64,000 nt of DNA from Salipiger pallidus (GTDB taxonomy: Bacteria > Pseudomonadota > Alphaproteobacteria > Rhodobacterales > Rhodobacteraceae): positions 1 through 64,000 of the forward strand of contig NZ_BMJV01000002.1 of assembly GCF_014643635.1 (NCBI RefSeq). The letters run 5' to 3'. The notes below the pieces were generated by a model, which worked only from the letters and a program-made list of their open reading frames with translations, was not told the origin of the DNA and did no database searches. The position numbers and the translations under genes were made by a program. How positions within the stretch are numbered: the stretch's first letter is position 1; every line of letters starts with the position of its first letter. Below, piece by piece: positions 45,016-54,202 of this stretch.

Positions 45016-45756
45016 TCATTCATTCTCGCCGCTGGGAGAAGCTTCCGAAAAGCTCTCGCCTCTGAGGTGGCTGAACACCTGAGCTCCAAGGCTGCGTGTT
45101 GTATTTGTTGCTTTGTCCGGCAGTCCCATCTCATCACGCATTGCAAGCAGCAACTGGCGCGCTGGCTGCGGGTCGCCGTTCACCAAGGCTGTGAATGATC
45201 CCGTTGCATGACGACGGATCAGAACATTGCCATGTTGATAGGTGTCTACCACGGAGCCGACGTCGAACCGGTCAGTAGTTGAGATGCGCTTAGGGAAGGT
45301 CATCGCGTTGCGCATCAGGCGTCTTTTCCCTCGATACGGAGCTTTTGCGACTTGCATCAGTTGCTCGGTGCTCGCATCGAACACGACTTCAATCGCCAGC
45401 TGATCTTCCGCGGTGTCGATCCAGACCACGATCACGCGGTCCACCAGATCAATCGTCGCCTCATTGAAGGCAACACCGGTCGAAGTCGTGATGGTTTTTA
45501 CTGAAACCCGGAGGCCGTCTGAATCGAGCAGATCAAAACCACGTTCGTTATTCGTTGAGGTTAGTTTTACTCCCAGATAGTCCGCGACGAATGCCTCGCC
45601 GATCACCCCTGTGTGGGCTCGAAGCTCCTGGGGAGAAATCCCTGCCTCAATGCCCGCGATGTAGGCTGCGCGGCTGGCAGCTATACAGGTTCTGTAGGAG
45701 ATATTTGAGCTTGTAACAGATTTGAGTGGCAGGTCAGGGCATCCAATTGAACCCAA
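45016..45756 (-). CDS. DUF6998-like protein with possible PD-(D/E)XK-like core
   Basis: About 246 residues of coding character. The central part IGEAFVADYLGVKLTSTNN, RGFDLLDSDGLRVSVKTIT carries E, D and V-K in the order and spacing of restriction-endonuclease-like folds. The C terminus (RDEMGLPDKATNTTRSLGAQ) resembles a small NTRxLG module that often closes such proteins. I recognise it as DUF6998-like from memory. The start is uncertain: no ATG lies near the first coding part, TTG 45756 is the best guess, and ATG 45855 or an open frame to 46035 exist but their added sequence looks non-coding. No partner gene is adjacent. Confidence 0.6.
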   Translation of the reverse strand: MGSIGCPDLPLKSVTSSNISYRTCIAASRAAYIAGIEAGISPQELRAHTGVIGEAFVADYLGVKLTSTNNERGFDLLDSDGLRVSVKTITTSTGVAFNEATIDLVDRVIVVWIDTAEDQLAIEVVFDASTEQLMQVAKAPYRGKRRLMRNAMTFPKRISTTDRFDVGSVVDTYQHGNVLIRRHATGSFTALVNGDPQPARQLLLAMRDEMGLPDKATNTTRSLGAQVFSHLRGESFSEASPSGENE

Positions 45757-46058
45757 GAGAGTCAGGCGCTGACTACTCCTGCGGTGATCGCGGAAGGCCA
45801 GTCGCGTCGAGCGGCCCCGACATAGTGATCTCTCCGGAGCTCCGCGGCGCCGCATGTCGGCTTCGAGCCCAAAACTGCGTGATGCTGCGCATCCAATGGG
45901 TGTCGAATTCAGTGATAGCGCCGTGGTTTTAAAACGGTGTTCTCTAAGGTGCCAAGTCCGCTTTCTGGTACGTTCCAAAAGCTTGGCAGGGCCACTGTTG
46001 CAACGACTGAACCGCTTCACAGGGCCATCAGGCATGGGCTTATTCCCACGGGCAGACC

Positions 46059-46439
46059 TTAAGTCTCATTCTGCGGCAGTTTGTCGGCGATCTCGTAATA
46101 GTCACCCTTCTCCGAGACGAAGATATGCATCGACAGGGATGTGTCGGTCGGTCCGTCGAACATCCCCATCGCGATTGCCGTCCAGTCGTGGTGGAGCGGA
46201 TCCCAGAACAGGGTCGAGCCGCATATCCGGCAGAATCCCCGCCGAACTTTCTCGGAGGAATGATACCACCGCACAAAATCTTCGCCCTCCACGTGCAACG
46301 CGGCGCAGGGGACCTCGAGGGACGCTCCGTAGTGGCCCCCGTGTTTCCGGCAGGCGACGCAGTGGCAGGCGTTCGGTCGTGGAAGATCGCCTTCGACCGC
46401 GATCTTCACGGCTCCACAGAGGCACGACCCTCTATGCAT
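46059..46439 (-). CDS. GFA-family zinc protein
   Basis: A 126-residue protein of the glutathione-dependent formaldehyde-activating (Gfa) family, with all zinc cysteines: GSCLCGAVKI, ACHCVACRKHGG and GFCRICGSTLFW. Most members are not formaldehyde enzymes and their substrates are unknown. The start overlaps the stop of the DUF2087 gene by 8 bp, so the pair is co-translated. Confidence 0.92.
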   Translation of the reverse strand: MHRGSCLCGAVKIAVEGDLPRPNACHCVACRKHGGHYGASLEVPCAALHVEGEDFVRWYHSSEKVRRGFCRICGSTLFWDPLHHDWTAIAMGMFDGPTDTSLSMHIFVSEKGDYYEIADKLPQNET

Positions 46440-47004
46440 TGGTCCGCTCCAAGGCGACCACCTCGGACCGCGTCCTCCGTCTTGGCCCGAGCGCGCGGAT
46501 CAGTGCCTTGGCTTCTGCGGGGGGCTCCTGCTCGCGCCGACGGTAATCCGAGCCATCGGGTCGACGGGTGAGCAGACCACATGAGATCATGGTCCGGCGC
46601 AGGGTCGCCGGATCCTCGAACAGATGCTCCGCGCACAGCATTGCGCTGACCTCATGCTCGTGGAGCGGCCGCCTCGATGGGAGGGTGGCCCAGAGCGCCC
46701 AAAGTGCGAGCGTCTGGACGCTCCGCCTGGACGGCCACTGCCGGAGCCGGCCAGCGTCGTCGAACTGGTGCAATGCCCGCTCCACCGTTCGCGGATCGGC
46801 GAGCTGCTCGTCGGCGGTCCGGCCGAGCCGCAGCGCAGCCGCGTGCGCGGCCCTCATGTGCTGGACGTTCTCGTACCCAGCCGCGCGGGCCAGCATGTTC
46901 ATCAGGGTCAGGTGCGATGGGCTCGCCGTGCCGAGCTGCCGGGAGAGCCTGCGTGGGAAGGGTGTCAGGTCATCCGCCCGGAGCGGAAGAGGTGTCTTGG
47001 GCAT
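46432..47004 (-). CDS. DUF2087 domain-containing protein
   Basis: A 190-residue soluble protein. The C-terminal DUF2087 domain is clear (PLHEHEVSAMLCAEHLFEDP, TMISCGLLTRRPDGSDYRR), a winged-helix-like module found at the end of some regulators. The N-terminal part (DDLTPFPRRLSRQLG, SHLTLMNMLARAAGYENVQH) matches proteobacterial versions with a helical DNA-binding-like region. I start at ATG 47004 (MPKTPLPLRADD); the frame is open to 47037. It is cotranscribed with the GFA gene and may regulate it. Confidence 0.85.
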   Translation of the reverse strand: MPKTPLPLRADDLTPFPRRLSRQLGTASPSHLTLMNMLARAAGYENVQHMRAAHAAALRLGRTADEQLADPRTVERALHQFDDAGRLRQWPSRRSVQTLALWALWATLPSRRPLHEHEVSAMLCAEHLFEDPATLRRTMISCGLLTRRPDGSDYRRREQEPPAEAKALIRALGPRRRTRSEVVALERTNA

Positions 47005-47852
47005 GTCACATCCAGGTCGGGCGCCGTCCACGGTCATCGGTCGCTGGCTTGACGACGCAGCGCCTCATGGGTGCAGTGCCGTTCGATGGTGATGGCAGGT
47101 TTAGCTCTCCAAAGGGAGCAGCGACGCCTCGGTGTCTGCCGACCGTGAAATAACGGTAGCCGACGACGCCGCGCGGGCCAACTCCTTCGAAGGACGGCCA
47201 CGTAACCAGCGTGTACCTGATTGATACGGACATTCGGGCAGCACAAAGCGAAAGCCTGCTTCGTCCGCACGACGGACCTCTCGATCCTGAACAATGCTGC
47301 GCGGTCCTGTGACAGTCCGGTTCGGGGAAGCCGTGCTGCGGCAGTCGTGATCCTGGCGAACGTCCGGAGAGGGCCGGGGGTGATTGGTATGCTGTTGGTG
47401 GTGACCACCCAGGCGGAGCAGCAGCGACCCGCGCCTGCCGGTCGGCTCTGTCGCGCAGGGTCTGCAATTGGAAAGTGACGTTGTTCCGCGAGCCTGGCCA
47501 GGCCTTCCGGCCCTCGTCGACCGTCCCACGGGTTTGTTGTCGCGGTGGTGCAGCTTCCAAGAAGCGGCCTGTCGTGACATTGTGCAGCGAAATCGAATGG
47601 TGACGGTCGGCGATGCGGACGAAGCTGCGGTTTGCTGTGAACGCGACATCAACAAGCCGATATGTCTGCAGCTTGCAGGACGTTGACGCCGAAAGCCTTG
47701 GCTGAGCGGACTGGACAGCGCAGGTAGATAGCGGACCAAATGATGCGCTGCATCCGGCTAACAATGGATATTCCGAGCGTTCCTTGCTTTTCCCGAGGCG
47801 CGACAATCGGGGCGCTTGCGGATTGGCGGATCGCTGCTATGCAAGTGAAACC
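47005..47852. other. Gene-free or decayed stretch
   Basis: About 850 bp in which both strands carry long open frames, but none has a recognisable domain. A minus-strand piece near 47600 (VDVAFTANRSFVRIADRHHS) has some coding look and might be a gene relic. I see no IS ends and no RNA gene. Confidence 0.35.
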
Positions 47853-48212
47853 ATGCGAGTGCTGATCCGGATATCCCCCCTCGGCGCGCTTGTCGCGCTG
47901 CTGTTCGTCGCTCTGGCGACGTCCGGCTTCGCGCATCGCATCGTGTCTGCGGACGAGCAGGCTGCCATCGCCTATACGCAGGCCTTCGGGGTCGATGCTT
48001 CGGAGATCTGCGGTGATCCGGGAGCTGGATCGGGAGGCAAGGGCTGTGAGGCCTGTCGGCTTCATTCCTTCACGAGCCTGCCGCAACCAGCCGTCGGCCT
48101 CATCCTTGCCGAACTCTCGCTCGATCCGGTGGAATGGGTGTCCCAGCCCCCGATCCTGCACGATCTTGCCGCGGTGATCCCGCGTCACGCGCGGGCACCA
48201 CCGACCGTCTGA
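47853..48212 (+). CDS. DUF2946-like small secreted or membrane protein
   Basis: A 119-residue protein with an N-terminal hydrophobic segment (RISPLGALVALLFVALATSG) and a Cys-bearing centre (GGKGCEACRLHSF), the pattern of DUF2946-type proteins that accompany copper genes. ATG 47853 gives the signal-like start; the frame is open to 47784. It lies 212 bp upstream of the PCuAC gene. Function unknown; a metal-related role is suggested by context only. Confidence 0.6.
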   Translation: MRVLIRISPLGALVALLFVALATSGFAHRIVSADEQAAIAYTQAFGVDASEICGDPGAGSGGKGCEACRLHSFTSLPQPAVGLILAELSLDPVEWVSQPPILHDLAAVIPRHARAPPTV

Positions 48213-48424
48213 TCCTCTTGCGGTCGGAGGCGAGAGCATACCGACATATCGCACCCCTTTGCCGTCTGCCTGATCTCTCGCGCGATGCAGTTGCGTGGCA
48301 GACGGCAGCGCGAGCGCCTGATCCGATCAGAACCTTTCGTCATCCGGCCATGGGGCAGAACGCCCCCATGCCCCCACCATTCCCCCGTGCCCGGCTTTGC
48401 CGGCCAATTCAGAAGAGGACTGCC

Positions 48425-48898
48425 ATGAAACGCGCCCTGACCTTGATCTTCCTGGCCCTTGCCACGCCTTTGGCGGCCCACGATACCACTGCAGGCAGCC
48501 TGCATATCGACCATCCCTGGATGCCGGAGCCGATGGCCACGGCGAAATCCGCCGCTGGGTACATGGTCATCACCAACAACGGCAGCGAGGCTGACGCGCT
48601 TGTCGAGGTCCGTACCGAATTTGCCAAGCAGACCACGCTGCACACCACCGAGCATTCCGACGGCGTCGCAAAGATGACCCACATCATGAGCCTGCCCATT
48701 GCCCCCGGCGAGACGGTGACGCTGCAACCGGACGGTTTGCATGTCATGTTCATGGGCCTTCAGGACAAGGCTGCCAAGGGTGACCTGATCCCGGCCACGC
48801 TGGTCTTCCGTCACGCGGGCGAGGTCGCGGTCGAGTTCGCAGTGGATGCGATGGCCAGCCACGATCACGGCGATCATTCGGACCATTCCGGGCACTAA
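48425..48898 (+). CDS. Copper chaperone PCu(A)C
   Basis: A 157-residue periplasmic PCuAC-family protein: signal peptide (MKRALTLIFLALATPLAA), then IDHPWMPEPMATAKSAAGYM, and the metal-motif region LHTTEHSDGVAKMTHIMSLP. The family's Cu(I) motif is H(M)-x10-M-x21-H-x-M. Here the His and the later Met are present, but the HxM reads HTT, so one Met ligand is lost. A His/Asp-rich tail (HDHGDHSDHSGH) could add metal sites. PCuAC delivers copper to cytochrome oxidase. It is followed by two broken genes that probably belonged to the same metal cluster. Confidence 0.88.
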   Translation: MKRALTLIFLALATPLAAHDTTAGSLHIDHPWMPEPMATAKSAAGYMVITNNGSEADALVEVRTEFAKQTTLHTTEHSDGVAKMTHIMSLPIAPGETVTLQPDGLHVMFMGLQDKAAKGDLIPATLVFRHAGEVAVEFAVDAMASHDHGDHSDHSGH

Positions 48899-48901
48899 TC
48901 G

Positions 48902-49287
48902 ATGCCCTTCCTCGGGACGACAACACGGGCGCTGCTGCTTCCGGCGCTGATCGGCACGAGCATCGTGCCGACCGGCTTCATGCGCGCGTCCAGCCCCGAG
49001 GAGATGAGCCTCGTGATCTGTACCGGGGGTGGTCCGCAGGAGATCACCGTCGATGCGAGCGGTGAGACAGTTCCGACGATGATACTGGTGACGTGCCCGG
49101 CGACGATCAACGCAGCGCGTCCTGCATTCTGTCAGGGCTCGTGCCAACGCTCCTCCCCGATCTCACCGTCGCCCGGCTGGAGGGGGCGGCGCGCCACCTG
49201 ATCCTCCGGCGCAGGGAACACCAAATCCTTGCCCGCGGCCCGCCCCTACGCATCGCAGCAGCCTTTGCGCCGCCACGTCCCGTCTGA
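48902..49287 (+). pseudogene. DUF2946-like protein, apparently frameshifted
   Basis: The first frame (from ATG 48902, MPFLGTTTRALLLPALIGTS) gives a signal-like start and SLVICTGGGPQEITVDASGE, then loses coding character near 49085. A second frame picks up with LVPTLLPDLTVARLEGAARH and ends at 49287. Together they have the size and layout of a DUF2946-type protein. A single frameshift near 49080-49100 explains it. It starts 3 bp behind PCuAC. Confidence 0.55.
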
Positions 49288-49332
49288 CCCCGAAGGCATT
49301 CAGCTCTCTCCGTCCGACAGGGACACATAGGC

Positions 49333-50675
49333 ATGACATTCCGCCTGGACGCGGCCGACACGCAAAAGCTTGACCGCGCCTTCTATTTCGCCGCGTGGCG
49401 CTGACATTTCTATGCCGGGCTCTACGTCAAACCTTCATCATGATGGCTGTGACTGGCCTCCTCATGCTCTGGATCGCGTGTTTCCAAGGCATCGGCGAGG
49501 AGAAGCGTAGTGTCATCCCCGGCGAGGCGCCGCTGCCGATCAGCGCCCTGCAATCCGCCGTGCCGGGCAGCACCGCCAGTCAGTATGTCGCGCCCCTTGG
49601 CCCCGACCATGCCGCCGGTGTCACGCTTGGTCCCTATACCGCCGCTGTGCTGCACAGCTTCCCGTGGCGCGCGGGCTGGTATGATCTGGCCAACGACATC
49701 CACGGCACGCTGCTCATAGGCACCACCGGAGACCTGCTGATCGAGGCCGCCGCCAGCCTCGGGCTGCTGCTGGTCATCACCGGGATTTACCTGCACTGGC
49801 CCCGCAGTGTTTCGGGCCTGCGCGAGATGCTGGTGCCGGCGCTGCACAAGCGCGGGAGGGCGCTGTGGAAATCTCTGCATGGGATGACGGCGTTCTGGTT
49901 CTCGATCCTGCTGGTGCTGTTCCTGATCTCGGGCCTCAGCTGGGCCGGGATCCGGACCGGCAAGATGGTGCAGGCGTGGAACACCTTTCCCGCCGAGAAA
50001 TGGGGTGAGCCGCTGTCGGACAAGACCCACGCCTGCATGAACCATGATGGTGTCAACGAGGTGCTTTGGACGCTGGAGCAGACGCCGATGCCGCTGTCGG
50101 GCTCGCTGGCCAGAACGCGGGCCATCGACAGGCCAGTGACCATCGACAGCGTGGCCGCCTTCGCGGACGGGCTCGGCTTTGAACGGCGGTTCAACCTGAA
50201 CCTGCCGGACGGTGCAATGGGGGTCTGGACGATCAGCCACGACAGCATGTCGAACGACGGGCCGGACCCGGCGGCGGATCGCACCATCCACATCGATCGC
50301 TATTCCGGCAACGTGCTCGCCGATGTGCGCTATGCCGACTATTCCACCTATGCCAAGGCGATGGCCTGGGGCATCGCGTTGCACGAGGGCGATCTCGGTT
50401 TCTGGAACTTTGCGCTGAACACCGCCTTCATCGTCGCGATGATCTTCGTCAGCGTCTCGGGGCTGGTGCTGTGGTGGAAGCGGCGGCCGGCCAGGGCAGG
50501 GCGGCTGGCCGCGCCGCCGGTGCCTGCGGACATGCCGATGTGGAAAGGCGCGGTGCTGGTGGCGCTGGTGCTGGCGATGGCCTTCCCTATGGCGGGGGCG
50601 GCGCTGCTGTCGGTGATAGCCGTGGACCTGCTGGTGCTGTCCAACGCTCCGCGCCTCAAGCACGCGCTTTCGTGA
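49333..50675 (+). pseudogene. PepSY-domain membrane protein, nonsense plus frameshift
   Basis: Reading from ATG 49333 gives MTFRLDAADTQKLDRAFYF then AAWR and TGA at 49402-49404 where the family has Trp (WRWHFYAGLYV). HFYAGLYVKP continues the frame, then one base is missing in a C run near 49432, after which FIMMAVTGLLMLW and the remaining ~420 codons are intact: LVITGIYLHWPRSVSGLR, SLHGMTAFWFSILLVLFLIS and a C-terminal four-helix end. The family (PepSY-associated TM proteins) usually sits with TonB receptors or copper/iron genes and acts in metal or heme reduction. Reinitiation after the stop is possible but would lose the first helix start. Confidence 0.75.
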
Positions 50676-51281
50676 GGGCGCTTGCATGCAGATCGCACCG
50701 CAACTCGACGCCGAGGGCCATCCTCCGGCGTCACGTGCCGCGCGCCTGGCGCTGTTCCGGGGGGCTGACCACACCCGAGATGCGGCGTATCCGCCGCGTC
50801 TTCGGTGAAGACCTCTACGAAGAGGCCGAGGCGGTCCCCCGTGATCCCAAGCATGCACCCTTCGTGGGCCTGCTGCTGGATGGATGGGCGTTCGCTGCGG
50901 TTCCCAGCATGAGGGTTAACGTCAGTGCAGGCATGCGCATGGGGTGTAGTCGCACCAAGCGGACATTTCACGTCAACGCTAGGCTTTACACTTCGGTGCT
51001 ATTGGCCGCAGCGCCGTAGCAACAGGGGGCCGTAGCGAGTGAGGGTGGCCTTGAGGCGCAAGCTCCGCGCGATCCGCAGGAAGGCGCATCTTCCAGCAAG
51101 GGCGGATAGATCCTACGGTCCGGGCGTTTGCCGCGGTGGAGCGCCCGGACCGCCAGAAACAGCTTTCCCATGTCGATGCGCCACGGCGCGGCTGCGTGAT
51201 CTGCGGCGCTACGAACTTGGCGCTTGTCACTGTTGGCGCAGTCAACTTAAAGCGCAGTGCCCTGCTTGGAAAGGACACCGC
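50676..51281. other. Gene-free stretch behind the PepSY relic
   Basis: About 600 bp without a supported gene. A forward reading near 50790 (MRRIRRVFGEDLYEEAEAVP) has local coding character but lies in the middle of a frame without a proper start; it may be a gene relic. Nothing else is recognised. Confidence 0.35.
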
Positions 51282-52184
51282 ATGAACGAACCTGCCCTTC
51301 ATCCCCAGCGGGGGATCGCATTGCGTCTGTTGTCGGGCCTGCTGTTCGCGGGCATGGCGATCACGGTCAAGCTGGTCAGTGGGGCTGTGCCGCTCGGAGA
51401 GATCGTCTTCTTCCGGTCGGTCTTTGCGATGATCCCCCTCGTGATCTTCCTGCGGCTGCGCGGCGAGCTTCCGGCAGGCCTGCGCACGTCCCGCCCGTGG
51501 GGACATATGCTGCGCTCGGGGTTCGGAGCGGCGGCGATGTTTACGTCCTTCGCGGCGGTGGCGCGGCTGCCGGTGGCCGAGGCGACGCTGATCGGCTACC
51601 TGTCGCCGGTTCTGACCGCGATCTTCGGCGTCCTGCTTCTGGGAGAGCGGGCCACGGTGTTCCGCGCGGGCGGTATCGCGCTTGGGCTTGCCGGGGTCGC
51701 GGCGCTGGTCGGCCCGCAGCTTGGCGGAGGCGCGCTGGACCTGCAGCACCTCGTCGGGTTGGGGCTTGGGGTGGCCACGGCGGTCCTGACTTCGCTTGCC
51801 CTTGCGATGACGCGCAGCCTTGCCAAAAGCGGCGAAAGCCCCGGTGCCATCGCTTTCTACTTCGCGCTCTGTTCCGCGCTGGCGGGGCTGGCAACTGCAG
51901 TGGGCGGCTGGACGATGCCGGGCGGGCAAGCGCTGGCGTTGCTGGTGCTGGCGGGCCTCTTCGGCGGCTTTGCCCATATCGCCCTGACGCTGGCCTTCCG
52001 CTACGCCGAGGCGTCGCGCCTCGCGCCCTTCGAATACGTTGCGCTGATCTGGGCGGTTCTGGCGGATATGCTGATCTTCGGTCTGCCACTGGCGCCGGCG
52101 TTTCTCGTCGCCCTGCCGCTTCTTCTGGGCGGCGCGGCGCTTGCGGCGCTGGAACGATCGCCAGCCCGGCAGGTCCGGGCATGA
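51282..52184 (+). CDS. EamA/DMT-family transporter
   Basis: A 300-residue ten-helix drug/metabolite transporter with two EamA halves. Landmarks are GLLFAGMAITVKLVSGAVPL, IVFFRSVFAMIPLVIFL, LPVAEATLIGYLSPVLTAIF with LLGERATVFRAGGIALGLAG, and in the second half YAEASRLAPFEYVALIWAVL. Such carriers export amino acids, nucleobases or other metabolites. ATG 51282 has AAGGA upstream; the frame extends to 51039 without a membrane start. It stands alone. Confidence 0.92.
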   Translation: MNEPALHPQRGIALRLLSGLLFAGMAITVKLVSGAVPLGEIVFFRSVFAMIPLVIFLRLRGELPAGLRTSRPWGHMLRSGFGAAAMFTSFAAVARLPVAEATLIGYLSPVLTAIFGVLLLGERATVFRAGGIALGLAGVAALVGPQLGGGALDLQHLVGLGLGVATAVLTSLALAMTRSLAKSGESPGAIAFYFALCSALAGLATAVGGWTMPGGQALALLVLAGLFGGFAHIALTLAFRYAEASRLAPFEYVALIWAVLADMLIFGLPLAPAFLVALPLLLGGAALAALERSPARQVRA

Positions 52185-52382
52185 CGGTAGGGGACAGAAG
52201 CTGGGTATTCCGTTGAAGGTTTCGGGGCATCGGGTGGACGCGGGAGGCACGAGGCGCTGAAGGACCCCGCGCGGGCAGTCGCAAGCATGTGACGCCACTG
52301 GTGCGGCTCGGGGCTGTCGACACGCGGCTAACCTCGACCGCTGCGGGGTGCCTCGGGGACGAAGACTCCCCGAGGCGTACGC

Positions 52383-52586
52383 TCAGTGCATGCATTCCCT
52401 GCGGGCGTCCCGCTCGGAATCCTCCACGGGGTCCAGAACGAGCAAAAGCCGGGTTTCGCCGGTCCCGGCAATCGGCGGCGAACGGTGCAGCAGGCCGGAC
52501 AGCGGGCTTTCCGGCCACCGTGTGCCGCGTAGGACGATGGGTGAGCCCGTGGGCACAGTCAGAACCTCGGCGGCTGGCGTGGGCAA
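52383..52586 (-). pseudogene. DUF1826 protein, C-terminal fragment
   Basis: The minus strand encodes the tail of a DUF1826 protein (VPTGSPIVLRGTRWPESPLS, GLLHRSPPIAGTGETRLLLV, LDPVED). Only the last ~65 codons remain; sequence character changes at about 52580, where a tyrosine-integrase fragment on the opposite strand begins. DUF1826 genes often accompany zinc-responsive CobW-like GTPases. The gene was cut by the integration event at the tRNA. Confidence 0.65.
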
Positions 52587-52850
52587 CTCCTTTTTTGACG
52601 CGGCAAACAGCGCGGGCGTCGATGCACGGCTGCACGGCCCGCGGAAAGCCTTCTGCGCCTATTGGGCAGAGCAGGGCAAGTCGGCGTCTCAGATCGCGGC
52701 CATGGCGTTGCACATGACCCTCGCAGAGGTGGCCCGCTACACCGGTGGCGCTGACAACCGGCGCATGGTCGAACTCATTGTTGAGGGAGCCGGAATTGGG
52801 ACACGCACGCCAAAACTTGGGACAGGTTTCCGTAAGGCCCAAAATTCAAA
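52576..52850 (+). pseudogene. Tyrosine integrase, C-terminal fragment beside tRNA-Arg
   Basis: The forward strand reads GVGNSFFDAANSAGV, HGPRKAFCAYWAEQGKSASQ, IAAMALHMTLAEVARYTGGA: the last catalytic part of a phage/ICE-type tyrosine recombinase with H-x-x-R, the second His and the Tyr nucleophile in order. HGPRK stands for the usual HGLRK, and LHMTL for GHMTL. The N-terminal and central domains are missing. It ends just before tRNA-Arg, the classic place for an integrase gene next to its attachment site. Confidence 0.75.
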
Positions 52851-52876
52851 CGGAAGATTCGGCAGAATGCAGCACA

Positions 52877-52953
52877 TGGCGACCCGTGAAGGACTCGAAC
52901 CCTCAACCTGCCGATTAGAAGTCGGCTGCTCTATCCAGTTGAGCTAACGGGCC
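52877..52953 (-). tRNA. tRNA-Arg (anticodon TCT)
   Basis: On the minus strand the 77-nt gene starts GGCCCGTTAGCTCAACTGG, has an anticodon arm CCGACTTCTAATCGG with anticodon TCT, a T arm GGGTTCGAGTCC and an encoded CCA. The acceptor stem pairs (GGCCCGT with ACGGGTC, one G-U). The 3' end faces the integrase fragment, so it served as attachment site. Confidence 0.95.
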
Positions 52954-53077
52954 GCATGCCGCGATCTTCTAGCCGCTTGCCTTGGCCTGCGCAATCGGCT
53001 CTGTGCGCCGGCTGTGTCTTGCGTCTGCGACGCTCCGGCTTTAGGGAAAACGCCAGAACAGACCCGAGGGCAGCACC

Positions 53078-54148
53078 ATGGATGACCTGCGCGACAAGTA
53101 CATCGACCTGATCGCTTCCGCCGCCGACGAGGCAGCGCTTGAGGACCTGCGCGTGCAGGCCGTCGGCAAGAAGGGCGAAATCAGCCTGCAGATGCGCAGC
53201 CTGGGCAAGATGAGCCCCGAGGAACGGCAGATCATGGGGCCCAAGCTCAACGCCATGAAGGACGAGATCAACGAGGCGCTGAGCCTGAAGAAGGCTGCCC
53301 TTGCCGATGCCGCCCTGAACGAACGTCTGAACTCCGAATGGATCGACGTGACCCTGCCGGGCCGCGACCGCCGCCAGGGCAGCATCCACCCGGTGAGCCA
53401 GGTGTGGGAAGAATGCACCGCGATCTTCGCCGACATGGGCTTTGCCGTGGCCGAAGGGCCGCAGGTGGAAACCGACTGGTACAACTTCGACGCCCTGAAC
53501 ATTCCCGGCCATCACCCCGCGCGGGCCGAGATGGACACGTTCTACATGCACCGCGCCGAAAGTGACGACCGTGCGCCCAATGTGCTGCGCACCCACACCT
53601 CGCCAGTGCAGATCCGGTCGATGGAAGCGGGCGGAGCGCCCACGCGGATCATCTGCCCGGGCCGCGTCTATCGTGCGGATTACGACCAGACCCACACGCC
53701 GATGTTCCACCAGGTCGAGGGGCTTGCCATCGACAAGGATATCTCGATGGCCAACCTCAAGTGGGTGCTCGAGGAGTTCTTCTCGGCCTATTTCGGCACC
53801 ACGGTAAAGACCCGCTTCCGCGCTTCGCATTTCCCCTTCACCGAACCTTCGGCCGAAGTGGACATCCAGTGCCAGTGGAAGGACGGCTCGGTGGTCGTCG
53901 GTGAAGGCGACGACTGGCTCGAGGTTCTGGGCTCCGGCATGGTTCACCCCAAGGTGCTGCAGGCTGGCGGGATCGACCCGAACGAATGGCAGGGCTTTGC
54001 CTTCGGCATGGGGATCGACCGCATCGCGATGCTGAAGTACGGCATTCCTGACCTGCGGGCGTTCTTTGATTCCGACCTGCGCTGGCTGCGCCACTATGGC
54101 TTCGCCTCGCTGGATGTGCCGACGATCCGAGGCGGCCTCAGCCGCTGA
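53078..54148 (+). CDS. pheS: Phenylalanyl-tRNA synthetase alpha subunit
   Basis: A 356-residue PheRS alpha chain. An N-terminal coiled-coil arm (about residues 1-85, [20 protein letters not shown]) precedes the class II catalytic domain with motif 1 ([20 protein letters not shown]), motif 2 ([20 protein letters not shown]) and motif 3 ([20 protein letters not shown]). The [11 protein letters not shown] block is intact. It charges tRNA-Phe together with PheT. pheT is not found downstream; a YrhK gene follows at 54 bp and then unrelated genes, so the beta-subunit gene lies elsewhere. Confidence 0.96.
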   Translation: MDDLRDKYIDLIASAADEAALEDLRVQAVGKKGEISLQMRSLGKMSPEERQIMGPKLNAMKDEINEALSLKKAALADAALNERLNSEWIDVTLPGRDRRQGSIHPVSQVWEECTAIFADMGFAVAEGPQVETDWYNFDALNIPGHHPARAEMDTFYMHRAESDDRAPNVLRTHTSPVQIRSMEAGGAPTRIICPGRVYRADYDQTHTPMFHQVEGLAIDKDISMANLKWVLEEFFSAYFGTTVKTRFRASHFPFTEPSAEVDIQCQWKDGSVVVGEGDDWLEVLGSGMVHPKVLQAGGIDPNEWQGFAFGMGIDRIAMLKYGIPDLRAFFDSDLRWLRHYGFASLDVPTIRGGLSR

Positions 54149-54202
54149 TCTGGTCCTCGCGGGGCCGCGGCCCGGGATTTTGGTAAACCAGAGGCCCCAA
54201 AG

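Noticed and set aside
45757-46035. N-terminal extension of the DUF6998-like protein to ATG 46035
   Set aside because: The extra residues are Arg/Ser-rich and low in coding character; the family-like part begins near 45730.
47006-47806. Minus-strand open frames of 200-270 codons
   Set aside because: Several frames are open at once, none with a domain; composition (Arg, Pro, Ser, Gly) is that of non-coding GC-rich DNA.
52348-52947. A 199-codon plus-strand gene running into tRNA-Arg
   Set aside because: Only the integrase fragment (about 52576-52850) has coding similarity. The first part is antisense to the DUF1826 fragment, and the end reads through the tRNA, a common annotation artefact.
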